In this document: piece by piece, positions 1-10,000 of the stretch | Numbering within the stretch: position 1 is the stretch's first letter | How the letters are laid out: each line of letters begins with the position of its first letter | Source of the DNA: Halobacteriovorax vibrionivorans | Lineage (GTDB): Bacteria > Bdellovibrionota > Bacteriovoracia > Bacteriovoracales > Bacteriovoracaceae | Reading direction: 5' to 3' | NCBI RefSeq assembly: GCF_003346865.1 | Contig: NZ_QDKL01000002.1 | Span: 496,001-560,000, forward strand | DNA length: 64,000 nt | Notes under the pieces: generated by a model | Databases searched by the model: none | The model's input: the letters and a program-made list of their open reading frames with translations, nothing else | Told to the model about the DNA's origin: nothing | Program-made: the position numbers and the translations under genes

Positions 1-18
1 CACATATTGGAGTCTTTA

Positions 19-1053
19 ATGGATGAATCCTTACAACTTCTATCAGAGCAACTAAGAGAGAAGCCTAGAAAATGGCTTGTTACTGGTGCCGCTGGATTTA
101 TAGGGTCTAATCTTTGTGAGTTCTTATTAAAGAATAATCAAATAGTAGTTGGTCTTGATAATTTTTCAAATGGAAGAAGAGAAAATATTGAAGAAGTAAA
201 AATGGTCTGTAATGAACATATTGATAACTTTCTCTTCCATGAGGGTGATATTAGAGACTTTGAGACTTGTGTGAAAGTCTCAAAAGATGTTGATCACATT
301 CTTCATCAAGCTGCTCTTGGTTCTGTCCCTAGATCAATTAACTCCCCTGACTTGAGTCATCAATCAAATGTTGATGGTACCTTCAATATGCTAAACGCAG
401 CAAGACAAGCAAATGTAAAATCATTTGTCTTTGCTTCAAGTAGTTCAGTTTATGGTGACAATGAAAAAGATTTCAAAATAGAAGATTCAATAGGAACACA
501 ATTATCTCCTTATGCAGTAACAAAGCATGTATGTGAGCTCTATGGAAGAGTTTTTAATTTAACTTATGGACTCCCTACAATCGGAATTAGATATTTTAAC
601 GTATTTGGGAAAAGACAAGATCCAAACGGAGCTTATGCAGCAGTTATACCAAAATGGATAGAGCGAGCTCTAACCGGTAAAGAACTAGAGATTTATGGAG
701 ATGGAGAAACAAGTCGTGATTTCTGCTATATCGACAATGTTATTCAACTAAATATTAAAGCATCTCTAAATACAGATACGAATAACTTTGGACAAATTTA
801 TAATTGCGCCCTTAGCAAAACAACATCTCTTAATACACTATCAAAACTCATCCTAGACAATATAAAAGAATACGCAGGAAAAGAGTTAGTAAGTGAAATC
901 ACTTACAAGGATTTCAGAAAGGGAGATATAAAGAATTCCCAAGCTAATATTTCTAAAAGCATTGAAAAACTAGGATATCAACCAGAGGTTTATATCGAGG
1001 AAGGAATTAAAAGAACTGTTCAATATTATCTTTCAAAAAAAGAGAATATATAA
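19..1053 (+). CDS. UDP-N-acetylglucosamine 4-epimerase, WbpP/TviC type (extended SDR family)
   Basis: NAD-dependent sugar-nucleotide epimerase of the extended short-chain dehydrogenase family. It probably interconverts UDP-GlcNAc/UDP-GalNAc or the matching uronic acids to supply precursors for surface polysaccharide. The N-terminus has the Rossmann motif GAAGFIGSN, followed by the QAALGSVPRS stretch characteristic of WbpP/TviC and the catalytic YAVTK (Tyr ~165, Lys ~169). Length (~344 aa) matches WbpP. A TTG at position 7 is also in frame, but the ATG at 19 gives an N-terminus like known family members. The upstream end lies at the window edge, so a still earlier start cannot be excluded. It is followed 1 nt later by a glycosyltransferase, which supports a polysaccharide role. 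Confidence 0.88.
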   Translation: MDESLQLLSEQLREKPRKWLVTGAAGFIGSNLCEFLLKNNQIVVGLDNFSNGRRENIEEVKMVCNEHIDNFLFHEGDIRDFETCVKVSKDVDHILHQAALGSVPRSINSPDLSHQSNVDGTFNMLNAARQANVKSFVFASSSSVYGDNEKDFKIEDSIGTQLSPYAVTKHVCELYGRVFNLTYGLPTIGIRYFNVFGKRQDPNGAYAAVIPKWIERALTGKELEIYGDGETSRDFCYIDNVIQLNIKASLNTDTNNFGQIYNCALSKTTSLNTLSKLILDNIKEYAGKELVSEITYKDFRKGDIKNSQANISKSIEKLGYQPEVYIEEGIKRTVQYYLSKKENI

Positions 1054-1054
1054 A

Positions 1055-2206
1055 GTGAAAAGAGTAAATATCACGCTGGATTTTAGATTCGTTAGATATA
1101 ATGGCCAAGTTTGGACCAAGTCATCGTTCGATTATAAGTTCTGGCAAAGATACCTTATGACATTTGAGCACGTAAATATAATTGCACGGGTAGAAGACAC
1201 TGACTCACAAGTAGGCCTAAAACCAGTAACAGGAGAAGGTGTATCGTTTACAGAGATCCCCTACTTTCTTGGGCCAAAAGATTACTTCTTTAAAAGAGGA
1301 GCAATAAGAAAGAAATTAAAAGAGATTATCTCACCTAATGAAGCTTATATTATGAGAGTTCCATCCACGATAGCAGATATTCTTCAACCACTTCTGATGA
1401 AAAATAATATCGAGTATGGAATTGAGTTAGTAGGAAACCCGTACGATACTTTTAAAAAAGGCTCTTACAAACATCCGCTAAGACTTTTTTTCCAGTACTG
1501 GCTAACAAAGAATGTGAAAACACAAATCTTTCATGCAAAGAGTAGCTCATATGTAACGAAGACTTTTCTTCAGGAACTTTACCCAAATCAAAATAGAGAT
1601 AAGCAATTTAGCTATTCATCCATTTCTCTACTTCCAGAGCATATTGTTGCAGAAAAAGAATCTTTTAATAAACATAAGAAGCTTCTATTTATTGGTTCTC
1701 TTGAGTACTTAGTTAAATCACCTGATACACTAATTAAAGCTTTCTACAAGGCCTTACAAAGAAATAAAAACATTAGCCTAACAATGGTTGGAGATGGCAA
1801 GGAAAGAGCTGGGCTTGAGAGCTTAGTGAAAAGCTTAGGATTAAGTGATAAGGTTACATTTCTTGGCTTTTTAAACGGTGGAGAAGAAGTAAGAGCTGTT
1901 CTTGATGAGCACGATATTTATATCCTCACATCAATTTCAGAGGGACTACCACGAAGTATGGTGGAAGCAATGGCAAGAGGACTTCCGTGTATTGGAAGTA
2001 CAATTGGTGGCATAAAAGAGTTACTTGAGTCAGATGACTTAGTTGATCCACAAAGTGTGGAAGAATTAAGTGAGAAGATTCTTGAGTTTTGCTCTAACGA
2101 TAAAATGCTCAAAGAAAAATCAAAGAGAAATATTGAAGTTGCAAAAACATACCAAAATGAAATCCTTGATCAACAAAGAAAGTCATTTTATCAATCACTC
2201 ACCTAA
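1055..2206 (+). CDS. Glycosyltransferase family 4 protein
   Basis: Retaining GT-B glycosyltransferase that transfers a nucleotide-activated sugar during capsule, O-antigen or exopolysaccharide assembly; the exact sugar is not deducible. The C-terminal half has the family hallmarks: a nucleotide-binding strand (LLFIGSLEYLVKSPD), TMVGDGKER, and the EX7E motif in SEGLPRSMVEAMARGLP. The start is GTG, 1 nt after the stop of the preceding epimerase, so the two are co-transcribed. Length (383 aa) is normal for GT4. The convergent gene begins only 3 nt after the stop and there is no recognisable terminator between them. Confidence 0.85.
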   Translation: MKRVNITLDFRFVRYNGQVWTKSSFDYKFWQRYLMTFEHVNIIARVEDTDSQVGLKPVTGEGVSFTEIPYFLGPKDYFFKRGAIRKKLKEIISPNEAYIMRVPSTIADILQPLLMKNNIEYGIELVGNPYDTFKKGSYKHPLRLFFQYWLTKNVKTQIFHAKSSSYVTKTFLQELYPNQNRDKQFSYSSISLLPEHIVAEKESFNKHKKLLFIGSLEYLVKSPDTLIKAFYKALQRNKNISLTMVGDGKERAGLESLVKSLGLSDKVTFLGFLNGGEEVRAVLDEHDIYILTSISEGLPRSMVEAMARGLPCIGSTIGGIKELLESDDLVDPQSVEELSEKILEFCSNDKMLKEKSKRNIEVAKTYQNEILDQQRKSFYQSLT

Positions 2207-2209
2207 TTC

Positions 2210-2632
2210 TTAAAGAGTTGTTATCTGACTATTCTCACTGGCCTCTTCATAGGTATATACATTATTTCTAATCCTATGTTCCGTTACTTTAGCTAAATTG
2301 TAATCAGTATCAATATATAGCTTAAATTTTAGATTTTTCGACTGATCTTCAATAATAATATAAAAAGGCAGTTCATCCCTTTCTCTAGCAAGCATTGGAG
2401 ATTCAATCTTTAGCTGCTTTTGAGAGCTCGTATACTCATCTTCATTATACTTTATCTTAACAACGGCCTGATCTGTAAGATTGAATTTATACATTGGTCC
2501 CCAGTCCCCCCAAACAGAATATTCTAGCTTAGAAAGATCGGGTAATGTTACCTCAACATCAGTTGAATTCATTGGACTACCCCAAATAAAATCAAATTTT
2601 TGATTTGAAACTGCTCCGATATTTAGTTCCAC
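2210..2632 (-). CDS. Hypothetical protein, third gene of the dab operon
   Basis: A 140-residue protein I do not recognise. It has no signal peptide or membrane segment and looks like a small beta-rich cytoplasmic protein with many short alternating hydrophobic strands. The start is a GTG at 2632 preceded by a strong GGAGG about 8 nt upstream, and the gene overlaps the end of dabA by 10 bp, so translational coupling is likely. Its position suggests an accessory role in the inorganic-carbon uptake complex, but nothing in the sequence proves this. Confidence 0.6.
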   Translation of the reverse strand: MELNIGAVSNQKFDFIWGSPMNSTDVEVTLPDLSKLEYSVWGDWGPMYKFNLTDQAVVKIKYNEDEYTSSQKQLKIESPMLARERDELPFYIIIEDQSKNLKFKLYIDTDYNLAKVTEHRIRNNVYTYEEASENSQITTL

Positions 2633-5136
2633 AAGTCCTCCTTTGGTTCAATCCAAGAGTCTGATTGAAATAATTTAAATTTTAAATTTTTAGGATTAAT
2701 CGATATAATTTTTAACCAATTGTTAGAAATCAGCTCTCTAACCATTTGATGTTTATTGATAATTTCATCAATTGCTGATGTCTCGGCCTCAATAAAGACT
2801 TGAAGTCTTAAAGGCTCATGAAAGTAGTCTCCTTTATATAAAACAGATTGTTCTGTTAATCCTCCAAGCAGATCACTTTCATTACCTTGAATACAGCCAA
2901 TTCCACCAACAACATTATTTAGAACCTTATTCCCTGCACCAAATTTTTGGGGATTAACTGTACTTGCGTAATACTGCATATTAATCCAATTCGTTACAAT
3001 CATTGGTGCAGTCATAATAAGTTCTAAAATCGAAAGATCTTTATCTTGTTCAAAATCATAGTCATGAAGGAACGCCCTTCCATCAAGTTCTAAACTTCTT
3101 GTTAATTTTCTGCGACCAACCACAAATGATGCATTTCTAGCAAGTCCCCATTCTGGACGAATCTCAGACCAGTCATTTGCCTTTTGAAAAAGCTCTCCGC
3201 TTAATTCACTATCCTTAAGCTTTGAACAATTTGGTAAATTTCTTGCTCTTTCTTTCTGACAATTCTTAGAGGCTTCTCTAAATTTCTTTTCATACAAACT
3301 TAGCTCTTGGCCTTGCTTCAGGTTTAATCCCTCAAACCGATCAATATGAAGTTCATCTTTTACAGTATTGTGCCAACCTGACATAAATAACGTATCTCTA
3401 GGTATCTCAATTCCTTTACTTTTTAACTTAGCTTGAACTTCTAAATCATTTAAAATTGTGGCCAGGAATATGGCATTACTTTGTCCATTATGTCCTGCAC
3501 ATGCACCGCATTCTAAAGCAGATGCATATGGGTTATTTGAAGATTCACTTCCATGCCCAATGAAGAAAACAAACTTTGCAAAATTCTTAGTTAGCCCCAT
3601 ATTCTTTAAAGCATTAAAGGCCAAGTTTACTTTCTCTTCGATTTTAATTTTTTCAAAATCAAATTGAATATTCTCTTTGTCTTTTTCAGATAGGCCCATT
3701 GAAGAGATATCGAGATTAGGCTTCTTTTGAAAGATGCCAGACTTTAAAATCTTTCCGATATAAGAAAATCCAAGTGTTTCAACAAAAGAAAAGCCTGAAT
3801 TAGCAGAAGCTTGAACACTCTTTTTAAAATACTGAGTCTGTGCAAATGCTTGTTTTTTATTTTTAAGTGAAGTCTCATCTTTTGTCTCCACTTCACTAAT
3901 TTCATAGGCAGAGTTTAACAGAATGGGACAATTTTGATCACTCCCTTTATGCCCAAGCCCCTTCACTGAAATTGGCACTCCAAAAAATCCTGCAAAGCCA
4001 ATTGTTTGTATTTTATCTGAGCTATTTTCGAGGTGTCTTCTTAGAACCTCACTACGAACATCAATACAAAATGCCATTTGTACATCGGGCCTAGAGTAAA
4101 GATCCTTACTATTAACAGAGCTTTTAATTGTCTTTTCAACTCTCCTTCGGTAGGCACATTCAACGGCATTCAACCAAATATAAATGAGATCTAAATCACG
4201 ATCATCTTTATTTGAACAATGTTGGCCCTCTAGGCTTACAACAGAGATCTCATCAAGTAGAGCGATATCATAGGCCATTCTCATGACAACGATATCAATT
4301 AATCCTCCTATCTCCTTAAGCTTTGAACTCTCTCCTGAGCGATTGGCCTCAAATTCAAATTTTTGGATGTATGAACTCCAACCTAGCGTCGTATAAATGA
4401 GACGATAATAATAATTTGAAAGATCATCTTGTTCTAAGGATATCTTTTCTAAAAGTTTATCTGTTAGAGATTCAAGTGCTTTTTTTGGACTTTCAGGAAG
4501 AAGCTCAACAATTTCATTGAATCGATTTGTTTTTCCATCAAATGGCCTGTCATATTTTACAAGGGACTTCCACCAAGTATAAAGTCTTGTATCATTTGTC
4601 TCTATTTTCCATAGCGCCTGACCTTCATCAAAATACGCCGAGGCCCATCTTGAGATTTCATTAGTTATTAGCTCAGTAGTCTTTTCATTATTTTCTAAGT
4701 CATAAAGATCACTAACTGCTCTAAACTTTAAGTCACAAACTTTTCTTTCAGATGATCTTATAAAGTTCATCAACTCTTTTATCGTAATATCATTTAGTGA
4801 ATTGTTATGGATTTCTTTTAGATAAAGTTTTTTTGCAACTTCTAAATCATACTCTGTAACTTCACCAGATTGATATTTCTTTAGAAAGAACTCTTTCTTA
4901 GGTAAAGTATCTTTTCCTGAAATATGTCGCATATACTTGGCCAATTCGAGAAAGTTCTTATCTTTAAAGCCGAAGAAAGGATTTACAGCAACATAGTCAC
5001 GTATATCCCAAAGAGGAGTTAATCTCTTGCTTACTTCAAGAAAAGTCTCAATGACAGACTTTTCTTGTCTAATCTTTAAAGACGTAAAAGCTTCTTTTCT
5101 AATTTTTTCTTTATCTAATTTTACGATTTCGTTCAT
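2623..5136 (-). CDS. dabA: Inorganic carbon transporter subunit DabA (DUF2309/UPF0753)
   Basis: Cytoplasmic, beta-carbonic-anhydrase-like subunit of the DAB (DABs accumulate bicarbonate) CO2-trapping complex. Established biology: DabA hydrates CO2 to bicarbonate, driven by cation flux through DabB. The zinc site is visible: Cys357 and Asp359 in FCIDVRSE, His528 in FFIGHGSE, and Cys543 in ALECGACAGHNG. The spacing closely follows the Halothiobacillus enzyme (C351, D353, H524, C539). Length (837 aa) is typical. Its ATG overlaps the dabB stop (TAATG), so the two are translationally coupled. The divergent regulator and repeat array upstream of dabB probably control the operon. Confidence 0.93.
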   Translation of the reverse strand: MNEIVKLDKEKIRKEAFTSLKIRQEKSVIETFLEVSKRLTPLWDIRDYVAVNPFFGFKDKNFLELAKYMRHISGKDTLPKKEFFLKKYQSGEVTEYDLEVAKKLYLKEIHNNSLNDITIKELMNFIRSSERKVCDLKFRAVSDLYDLENNEKTTELITNEISRWASAYFDEGQALWKIETNDTRLYTWWKSLVKYDRPFDGKTNRFNEIVELLPESPKKALESLTDKLLEKISLEQDDLSNYYYRLIYTTLGWSSYIQKFEFEANRSGESSKLKEIGGLIDIVVMRMAYDIALLDEISVVSLEGQHCSNKDDRDLDLIYIWLNAVECAYRRRVEKTIKSSVNSKDLYSRPDVQMAFCIDVRSEVLRRHLENSSDKIQTIGFAGFFGVPISVKGLGHKGSDQNCPILLNSAYEISEVETKDETSLKNKKQAFAQTQYFKKSVQASANSGFSFVETLGFSYIGKILKSGIFQKKPNLDISSMGLSEKDKENIQFDFEKIKIEEKVNLAFNALKNMGLTKNFAKFVFFIGHGSESSNNPYASALECGACAGHNGQSNAIFLATILNDLEVQAKLKSKGIEIPRDTLFMSGWHNTVKDELHIDRFEGLNLKQGQELSLYEKKFREASKNCQKERARNLPNCSKLKDSELSGELFQKANDWSEIRPEWGLARNASFVVGRRKLTRSLELDGRAFLHDYDFEQDKDLSILELIMTAPMIVTNWINMQYYASTVNPQKFGAGNKVLNNVVGGIGCIQGNESDLLGGLTEQSVLYKGDYFHEPLRLQVFIEAETSAIDEIINKHQMVRELISNNWLKIISINPKNLKFKLFQSDSWIEPKEDLWN

Positions 5137-6629
5137 TAGAAGCCTCCTCTTAGTGCTTTCACATAGATCTGTTTACCGACTTCTGTTTGAGAAATTTTGT
5201 CTAAACTATTTTGAATCAAATATAATGCTATGAAAAATCCAGCAGATATAAGAACTGTTACAACTCCAACGATTCCAGGCATTAATACATTGGCCGGAAC
5301 AATTCCCTCTAATAAGATTGTCATGAAGTTTGTTAAACCGAGATAGATTAAAACAATAGAGCTTGCAAAAAGCACCGCTTGGAATTTATCTTTTGAATTT
5401 AAAATCATTTGAGATGCAGCTAAGGCCAAAACAATTAAGAGAATGAAGACCCCTGGGTTTTCTAAGACATTTACGCCTGTATACATTAGGCATCCAACGA
5501 CTAAAACGATAGAAGTTGCGCCTAGAAGAAAAGAGTTCCTAAATTTATTAGTAATTTGTTGTTTTGGAAAATAACGATTGAGCCTACCAAAATCTGTTGC
5601 TGTACCCGAGCTTAAAAATGCATAGGCCTTGTAAAAAGCATGACCTATTATATGAACTGTTGCGATGGAAAAGGCACCTAATCCACATTGAAGCATCATA
5701 AATCCCATTTGAGCAATTGTTGAATAGGCCAAATTCTTTTTCACATTCACCTGAGTAAACATAACAATAGTTGCCCAAAATGCAGTGAAGCTACCAATGA
5801 TTGCAAGTAATGAAAGCGCTAATGGAGTGCTCGATAAAAATGGGGCCATTCTAATTATTAAATAACCACCAGCATTTATTATTCCAGCATGCATAATTGC
5901 AGATACTGGAGTTGGTGTCTCCATCGTATTTGGAAGCCAGTGATGGAAAGGAAATTGTGCTGACTTTGTCATTGCACCAAGAACAAGAAAGATTGAAGCA
6001 GTATTTAGTAATATGTAATTATCTTTCATCAAGAAAGTATTTTCGGCCATTGCAAAAATAGTATTAAACTCAAGAGTTTTAAATACATTTAAGAGGATTC
6101 CCCCTGCTATTATTATAAAAATATCACCTAGACGATTTATCCAAAACTTCTGTCTTGCTGCTTTGATGGCCCCTTGCCTATTTGAAAAATGAGTGAGCAG
6201 CTTATGCAGAAAGTATGAAGCTCCGGCCCAAGAGATAGAAAATAAGACGAGATTTGGTGCCAAAAGCATTGAGAATACAAAACTTAGCGTAAAGGCCAGA
6301 TTCTTTTTAAAGTGCTCGCTCTTAGGGTCATCTTCTAAGAATCTAATTGAGTAACGAGCAACGACTATACCGATAGTTGAAACTGTCGCAGCGATAAGTC
6401 CAGATAAGACATCAAGCTTTAATCCGACTGAGAAGTATTTAGAAAAGTTCCAAATGGTCAGCTGGATTGGACTTTTATCAATATAACTTAGTATTGAAAA
6501 ACAAATAAATACAAACGGGCCAAGGAATTGAGCAAGGCCTAGGCTTAGCTTCTTTGAGCTACCAGATAACTTATTAATGATTATCGGCAACAGAAGTAGC
6601 ACGGGAAGTAAGTATTGTAATGAGTTCAT
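5136..6629 (-). CDS. dabB: Inorganic carbon transporter membrane subunit DabB (NADH dehydrogenase subunit 5-like)
   Basis: Polytopic membrane protein of the proton-conducting antiporter family (NuoL/MrpA-like), 497 aa with about 14 hydrophobic segments. In the DAB system it is thought to couple cation flux to CO2 hydration by DabA. Conserved features include the HHWLPNTMETPTPVSAIMHAG region with its lysine/histidine proton path, and LLGAMTKSAQFPFH-like residues just before it. It is shorter than NuoL, as DabB proteins are, and there are no other complex I genes nearby, which argues against a respiratory role. First gene of the operon, with an AAGGAG ribosome-binding site 5 nt before the ATG. 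Confidence 0.9.
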   Translation of the reverse strand: MNSLQYLLPVLLLLPIIINKLSGSSKKLSLGLAQFLGPFVFICFSILSYIDKSPIQLTIWNFSKYFSVGLKLDVLSGLIAATVSTIGIVVARYSIRFLEDDPKSEHFKKNLAFTLSFVFSMLLAPNLVLFSISWAGASYFLHKLLTHFSNRQGAIKAARQKFWINRLGDIFIIIAGGILLNVFKTLEFNTIFAMAENTFLMKDNYILLNTASIFLVLGAMTKSAQFPFHHWLPNTMETPTPVSAIMHAGIINAGGYLIIRMAPFLSSTPLALSLLAIIGSFTAFWATIVMFTQVNVKKNLAYSTIAQMGFMMLQCGLGAFSIATVHIIGHAFYKAYAFLSSGTATDFGRLNRYFPKQQITNKFRNSFLLGATSIVLVVGCLMYTGVNVLENPGVFILLIVLALAASQMILNSKDKFQAVLFASSIVLIYLGLTNFMTILLEGIVPANVLMPGIVGVVTVLISAGFFIALYLIQNSLDKISQTEVGKQIYVKALRGGF

Positions 6630-6670
6630 AAATTCTCCTTAACAAGGCAAGCCTAACAGGAGAACACTAT

Positions 6671-6747
6671 ACATGCAATTTTTTTCATGTATTTTTTATC
6701 ATGCATTGCATATCATGTAATAATTTTCATGTATATCTTTTCATGCA
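6671..6747. promoter_or_regulatory. Six-copy direct-repeat operator array (14-bp period) between dabB and its regulator
   Basis: Six copies of the heptamer (T/A)CATG(C/T)A begin at 6671, 6685, 6699, 6713, 6727 and 6741, exactly 14 bp apart, separated by AT-rich spacers. The array fills the 150-bp divergent intergenic region. A candidate dabB -10 box (TATAGT on the minus strand, 6666-6671) abuts the first copy and lacks a good -35, suggesting an activator binds the repeats. The winged-helix protein encoded at 6780 is the obvious candidate binder. Repeats and spacing are read directly; function is inferred. Confidence 0.75.
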
Positions 6748-6779
6748 AATACGGTATCTTATAAGCTTGTGGAGGGGCG

Positions 6780-7076
6780 ATGAACCAGAATGAAGCAAAG
6801 TGGACATTTTTTAGTAATCACGGGCACGTATACCTGCTGATAGCTGCAAATGAGGACATTATTGTAAGAGAAATCGCTTCTAGAGTTGGCATCACCGAAC
6901 GCTCTGTTCTAGGAATTATTCAAGACCTTTATGACGCAGGGTATATAATGAAGGAAAAAGTTGGTCGATCAAATCGTTACAAGATTGTTCCCAAGAAAAC
7001 CTTGAGACACTCACTTGAATCAAATGTTCAACTACAAGATCTCATCGATCTGATTACTAAAACTAAAAATAGCTAA
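6780..7076 (+). CDS. Small winged-helix transcriptional regulator (probable dab operon regulator)
   Basis: A 98-residue single-domain DNA-binding protein. Residues ~24-65 form a winged helix-turn-helix of the ArsR/MarR-like superfamily: IVREIASRVGITERSV is the helix-turn-helix and the following YIMKEKVGRSNRYK the wing. There is no obvious metal or ligand domain, and the C-terminus is a short amphipathic helix that could dimerise. It has a strong GGAGG ribosome-binding site 5 nt before the ATG. It is divergent from dabB and separated from it by six periodic repeats, so it very probably regulates the dab operon and perhaps itself. Confidence 0.8.
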   Translation: MNQNEAKWTFFSNHGHVYLLIAANEDIIVREIASRVGITERSVLGIIQDLYDAGYIMKEKVGRSNRYKIVPKKTLRHSLESNVQLQDLIDLITKTKNS

Positions 7077-7086
7077 TAATTCAGCA

Positions 7087-10000
7087 CTACACCTCTTCTA
7101 AAATCTTTCTTCTTGGCCTTGCTATAAGTGAATAGAAACAAGGAACGACAATAAGTGTAAAAATTGTCGATAGGAAAACACCACCAATAATAACAAGGGC
7201 CATTGGCCTTCTCGTTTCAGAGCCTGCTCCCACAATAATAGCGGCAGGTAAAGCCGATGCAAGAGTTGTGAAGGTTGTCATAATAATTGGTCTAAATCGA
7301 GTTTCACAAGCAACAAGAATTGCATCAGTTAATTCTTTACCTTCATCTCTAAGCTGATTTGAGAATTCTACGATTAGAATTGATGTCTTTTTAACAATCC
7401 CCATCGTTAAGAGAATACCAATCATTGAATAAATATTCAGCGTACTTCCAGATAACCATAGTGCAATAAAAGATCCCGCCAAGCCAAATGGGATGGCCAA
7501 GAAAACAGTAATTGGATCTGAAAATGAATTAAATTGACTGGCAAGAACCATATAAGCAATTACTAGACCTAGGACCATGATCATAAGAACACTGAAGAGA
7601 GATTCATTTAGGTCCTTAGAAAACTTAATATAGTATCCCTTTGGTAACACATTCTTACTAACTTCTTTTATAAAAGCGATTGCCTTACTTTGAGCAACAT
7701 CAGTATTTAAGTTTGCATCAACTCGTATACCTCTTGCTCTATTTTCTCGGTAAATTGATTGTGGACCGAATGCATCCTCAATCTTTACAACATCATTTAG
7801 AGTTACAAATTCTCCGCGATTATTTTGCAAAAGAAGTGAAGAGATATTTTCACGTGTGCGATCTTCTTCTTTTAATTGAACAAAGACATCATAGCGTCGT
7901 CCGCGTTCTGTATACTTTGTTGCACTAACACCACCTACACCAACGTTTAAGGCCTCAGCAATTGTTCTAACTTCAACTCCCCTTTGCTGTGCTTTAATTC
8001 GATCTGGAATTATATGAACTTCAGGAAGCTCACCAATATCATCAGAACGAACACCAACCATAAGTTTTGATTCGCGCATCTCTTTTTCTAACTGCTTATA
8101 AAGTTGAGCTTGAATCTCAGCATCTGGGCCAGTAATGGTAAATTCAATTGGACTACCTCTTCGGCCACCAATTGCAGATCCCATGCGGTCTCGAATAATA
8201 ATCTTGATCCCTTCTATCCCAGCTAATTCTTTTCTAAGATCTGAGGCAATTTCAAATTGGGTCTTGGTTCTCTCGTTTCGATCCTTTAAGATCAGTACAC
8301 CGAAGCCACGATTTCCAGTCGTGGCCCCACGTCCACCACCAACGGCAACAATCATTCTTCGAACATTTTCATTCTTTTCAACGATGGCCTCATATTCCTT
8401 CACCTTTGCATTTGTATAATCTAGACTCTTTCCATCTGGAGCAATAAAGATCACAAACATAAAGCCTCGATCAGACTCTGGTGCAAATTCCTTATCGATA
8501 AAGTTTAAAGACGTAAATGAAACAAAGATAACGACTAAAGAAGTTAAGAGAATTTTTATTCGATGACCTAGAGCAAAGTTTAGACATTTTACATAAGTTC
8601 TTTTTCCAAAATCAACAGCACTATCAACCCAGTGATGAATAAAGATCCCTTCAGAAGCAACATTTAAAAATTGAGAACATCTCATTGGAGCTAAAGTTAA
8701 GGCCTCAAGAGAAGATAAACTTACGGCAATACAAATTGTTAAAGCAAATTCTCTAAAAAAGCGTCCTTCTATCCCAGGCATCATTGTAATTGGTGCAAAG
8801 ATAGCAACAAGGACAGCTGTCGTTGCAAGAACGGCAAAGGCGATCTCGCTACTCCCCTTAAAAGAAGCTTGGACTTTATCGTGGCCTTTCTTAGCGTAGC
8901 GAACAATATTTTCAAGCATTACAATGGCATCATCAACGACGATTCCAATTGCTAAAGTCAGTCCTAAAAGAGAGAACGTATTTAAAGAGAATCCCATTAA
9001 ATACATGAATGCGAATGTTCCTATAATTGCCGTTGGAATTGCTAGGAGTATATTAATTGTTGCTGACATTGAGTTTAAAAAGAGCCAACAAACAAGAGAT
9101 GTTAATAAAACTGATAATAATAGGTTTTGTAATAATTCATTAATAGATAAACGAATAAAAGATGTACGATCAAAGTTAACAGAGAGATTTGTTCCCTCTG
9201 GAAGATTATTTGATATCTCCTTTACACGCTCTTTTACTCTATCTGCAACTTCTACGGCATTTACACCTCTTTGCTTATAAATAGGCATAGAAAGAGAAGG
9301 TGTTCGATTAACACGAGAGATACGAGTTCGATTCTCAACCCCAGCATATATATGGGCAACGTCTGAGAGTCTTATTGGTACGTAATTCGCCCTTCCTCCC
9401 CTACGATTAATGATCATATTATTAAAGTCTTCAACTGTTCGACCTTCACCTAGAACACGAAGACTCGTTTCGGTCTCAGGTGTTTCAAATTTTCCGGCCG
9501 GTAACTCAACACTTTCTCGCTTGAGAGTTTCTACGATATCTGAAAGAGTTAATTGATATTGTTCAAGTTTTTCAGCTTTAACATCAACTCTCATCATTGG
9601 GTCACGGGCACCAAATGCTCTTACCTCAGAGACACCCTCAATTGTTGTTAATTGATCAATAATTCCATCTTTGAATAAAATATTTAGCTCTCGCTCATTT
9701 AATGTTGTTGAAACTAACGCTAAATACATAACAGGATCATCTGCTGCATTTGATTTTGTCACGGTTGGTGTTTCAACAGTATCAGGAAGAAGTCTCTGGG
9801 CCCTTCCTAGGAGTGTTTGCACTTCTTGTAATGCAAAGTCGATATTCTTATCAAGAGAGAATTCTAATTCAATACGTCCTTGACCACGGCCAGCTGTCGA
9901 GGTCATATCTTTAATCCCTTGCATAGAAACAAGTATAGATTCAGCAGGCTCTAATACATCTTTTTCAACTACTTCAGGTGTTGCACCTTCATATTCATAA

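Noticed and set aside
9310..9340. GTTCGATTC resembling a tRNA T-loop
   Set aside because: It lies inside the RND permease coding sequence and no cloverleaf surrounds it.
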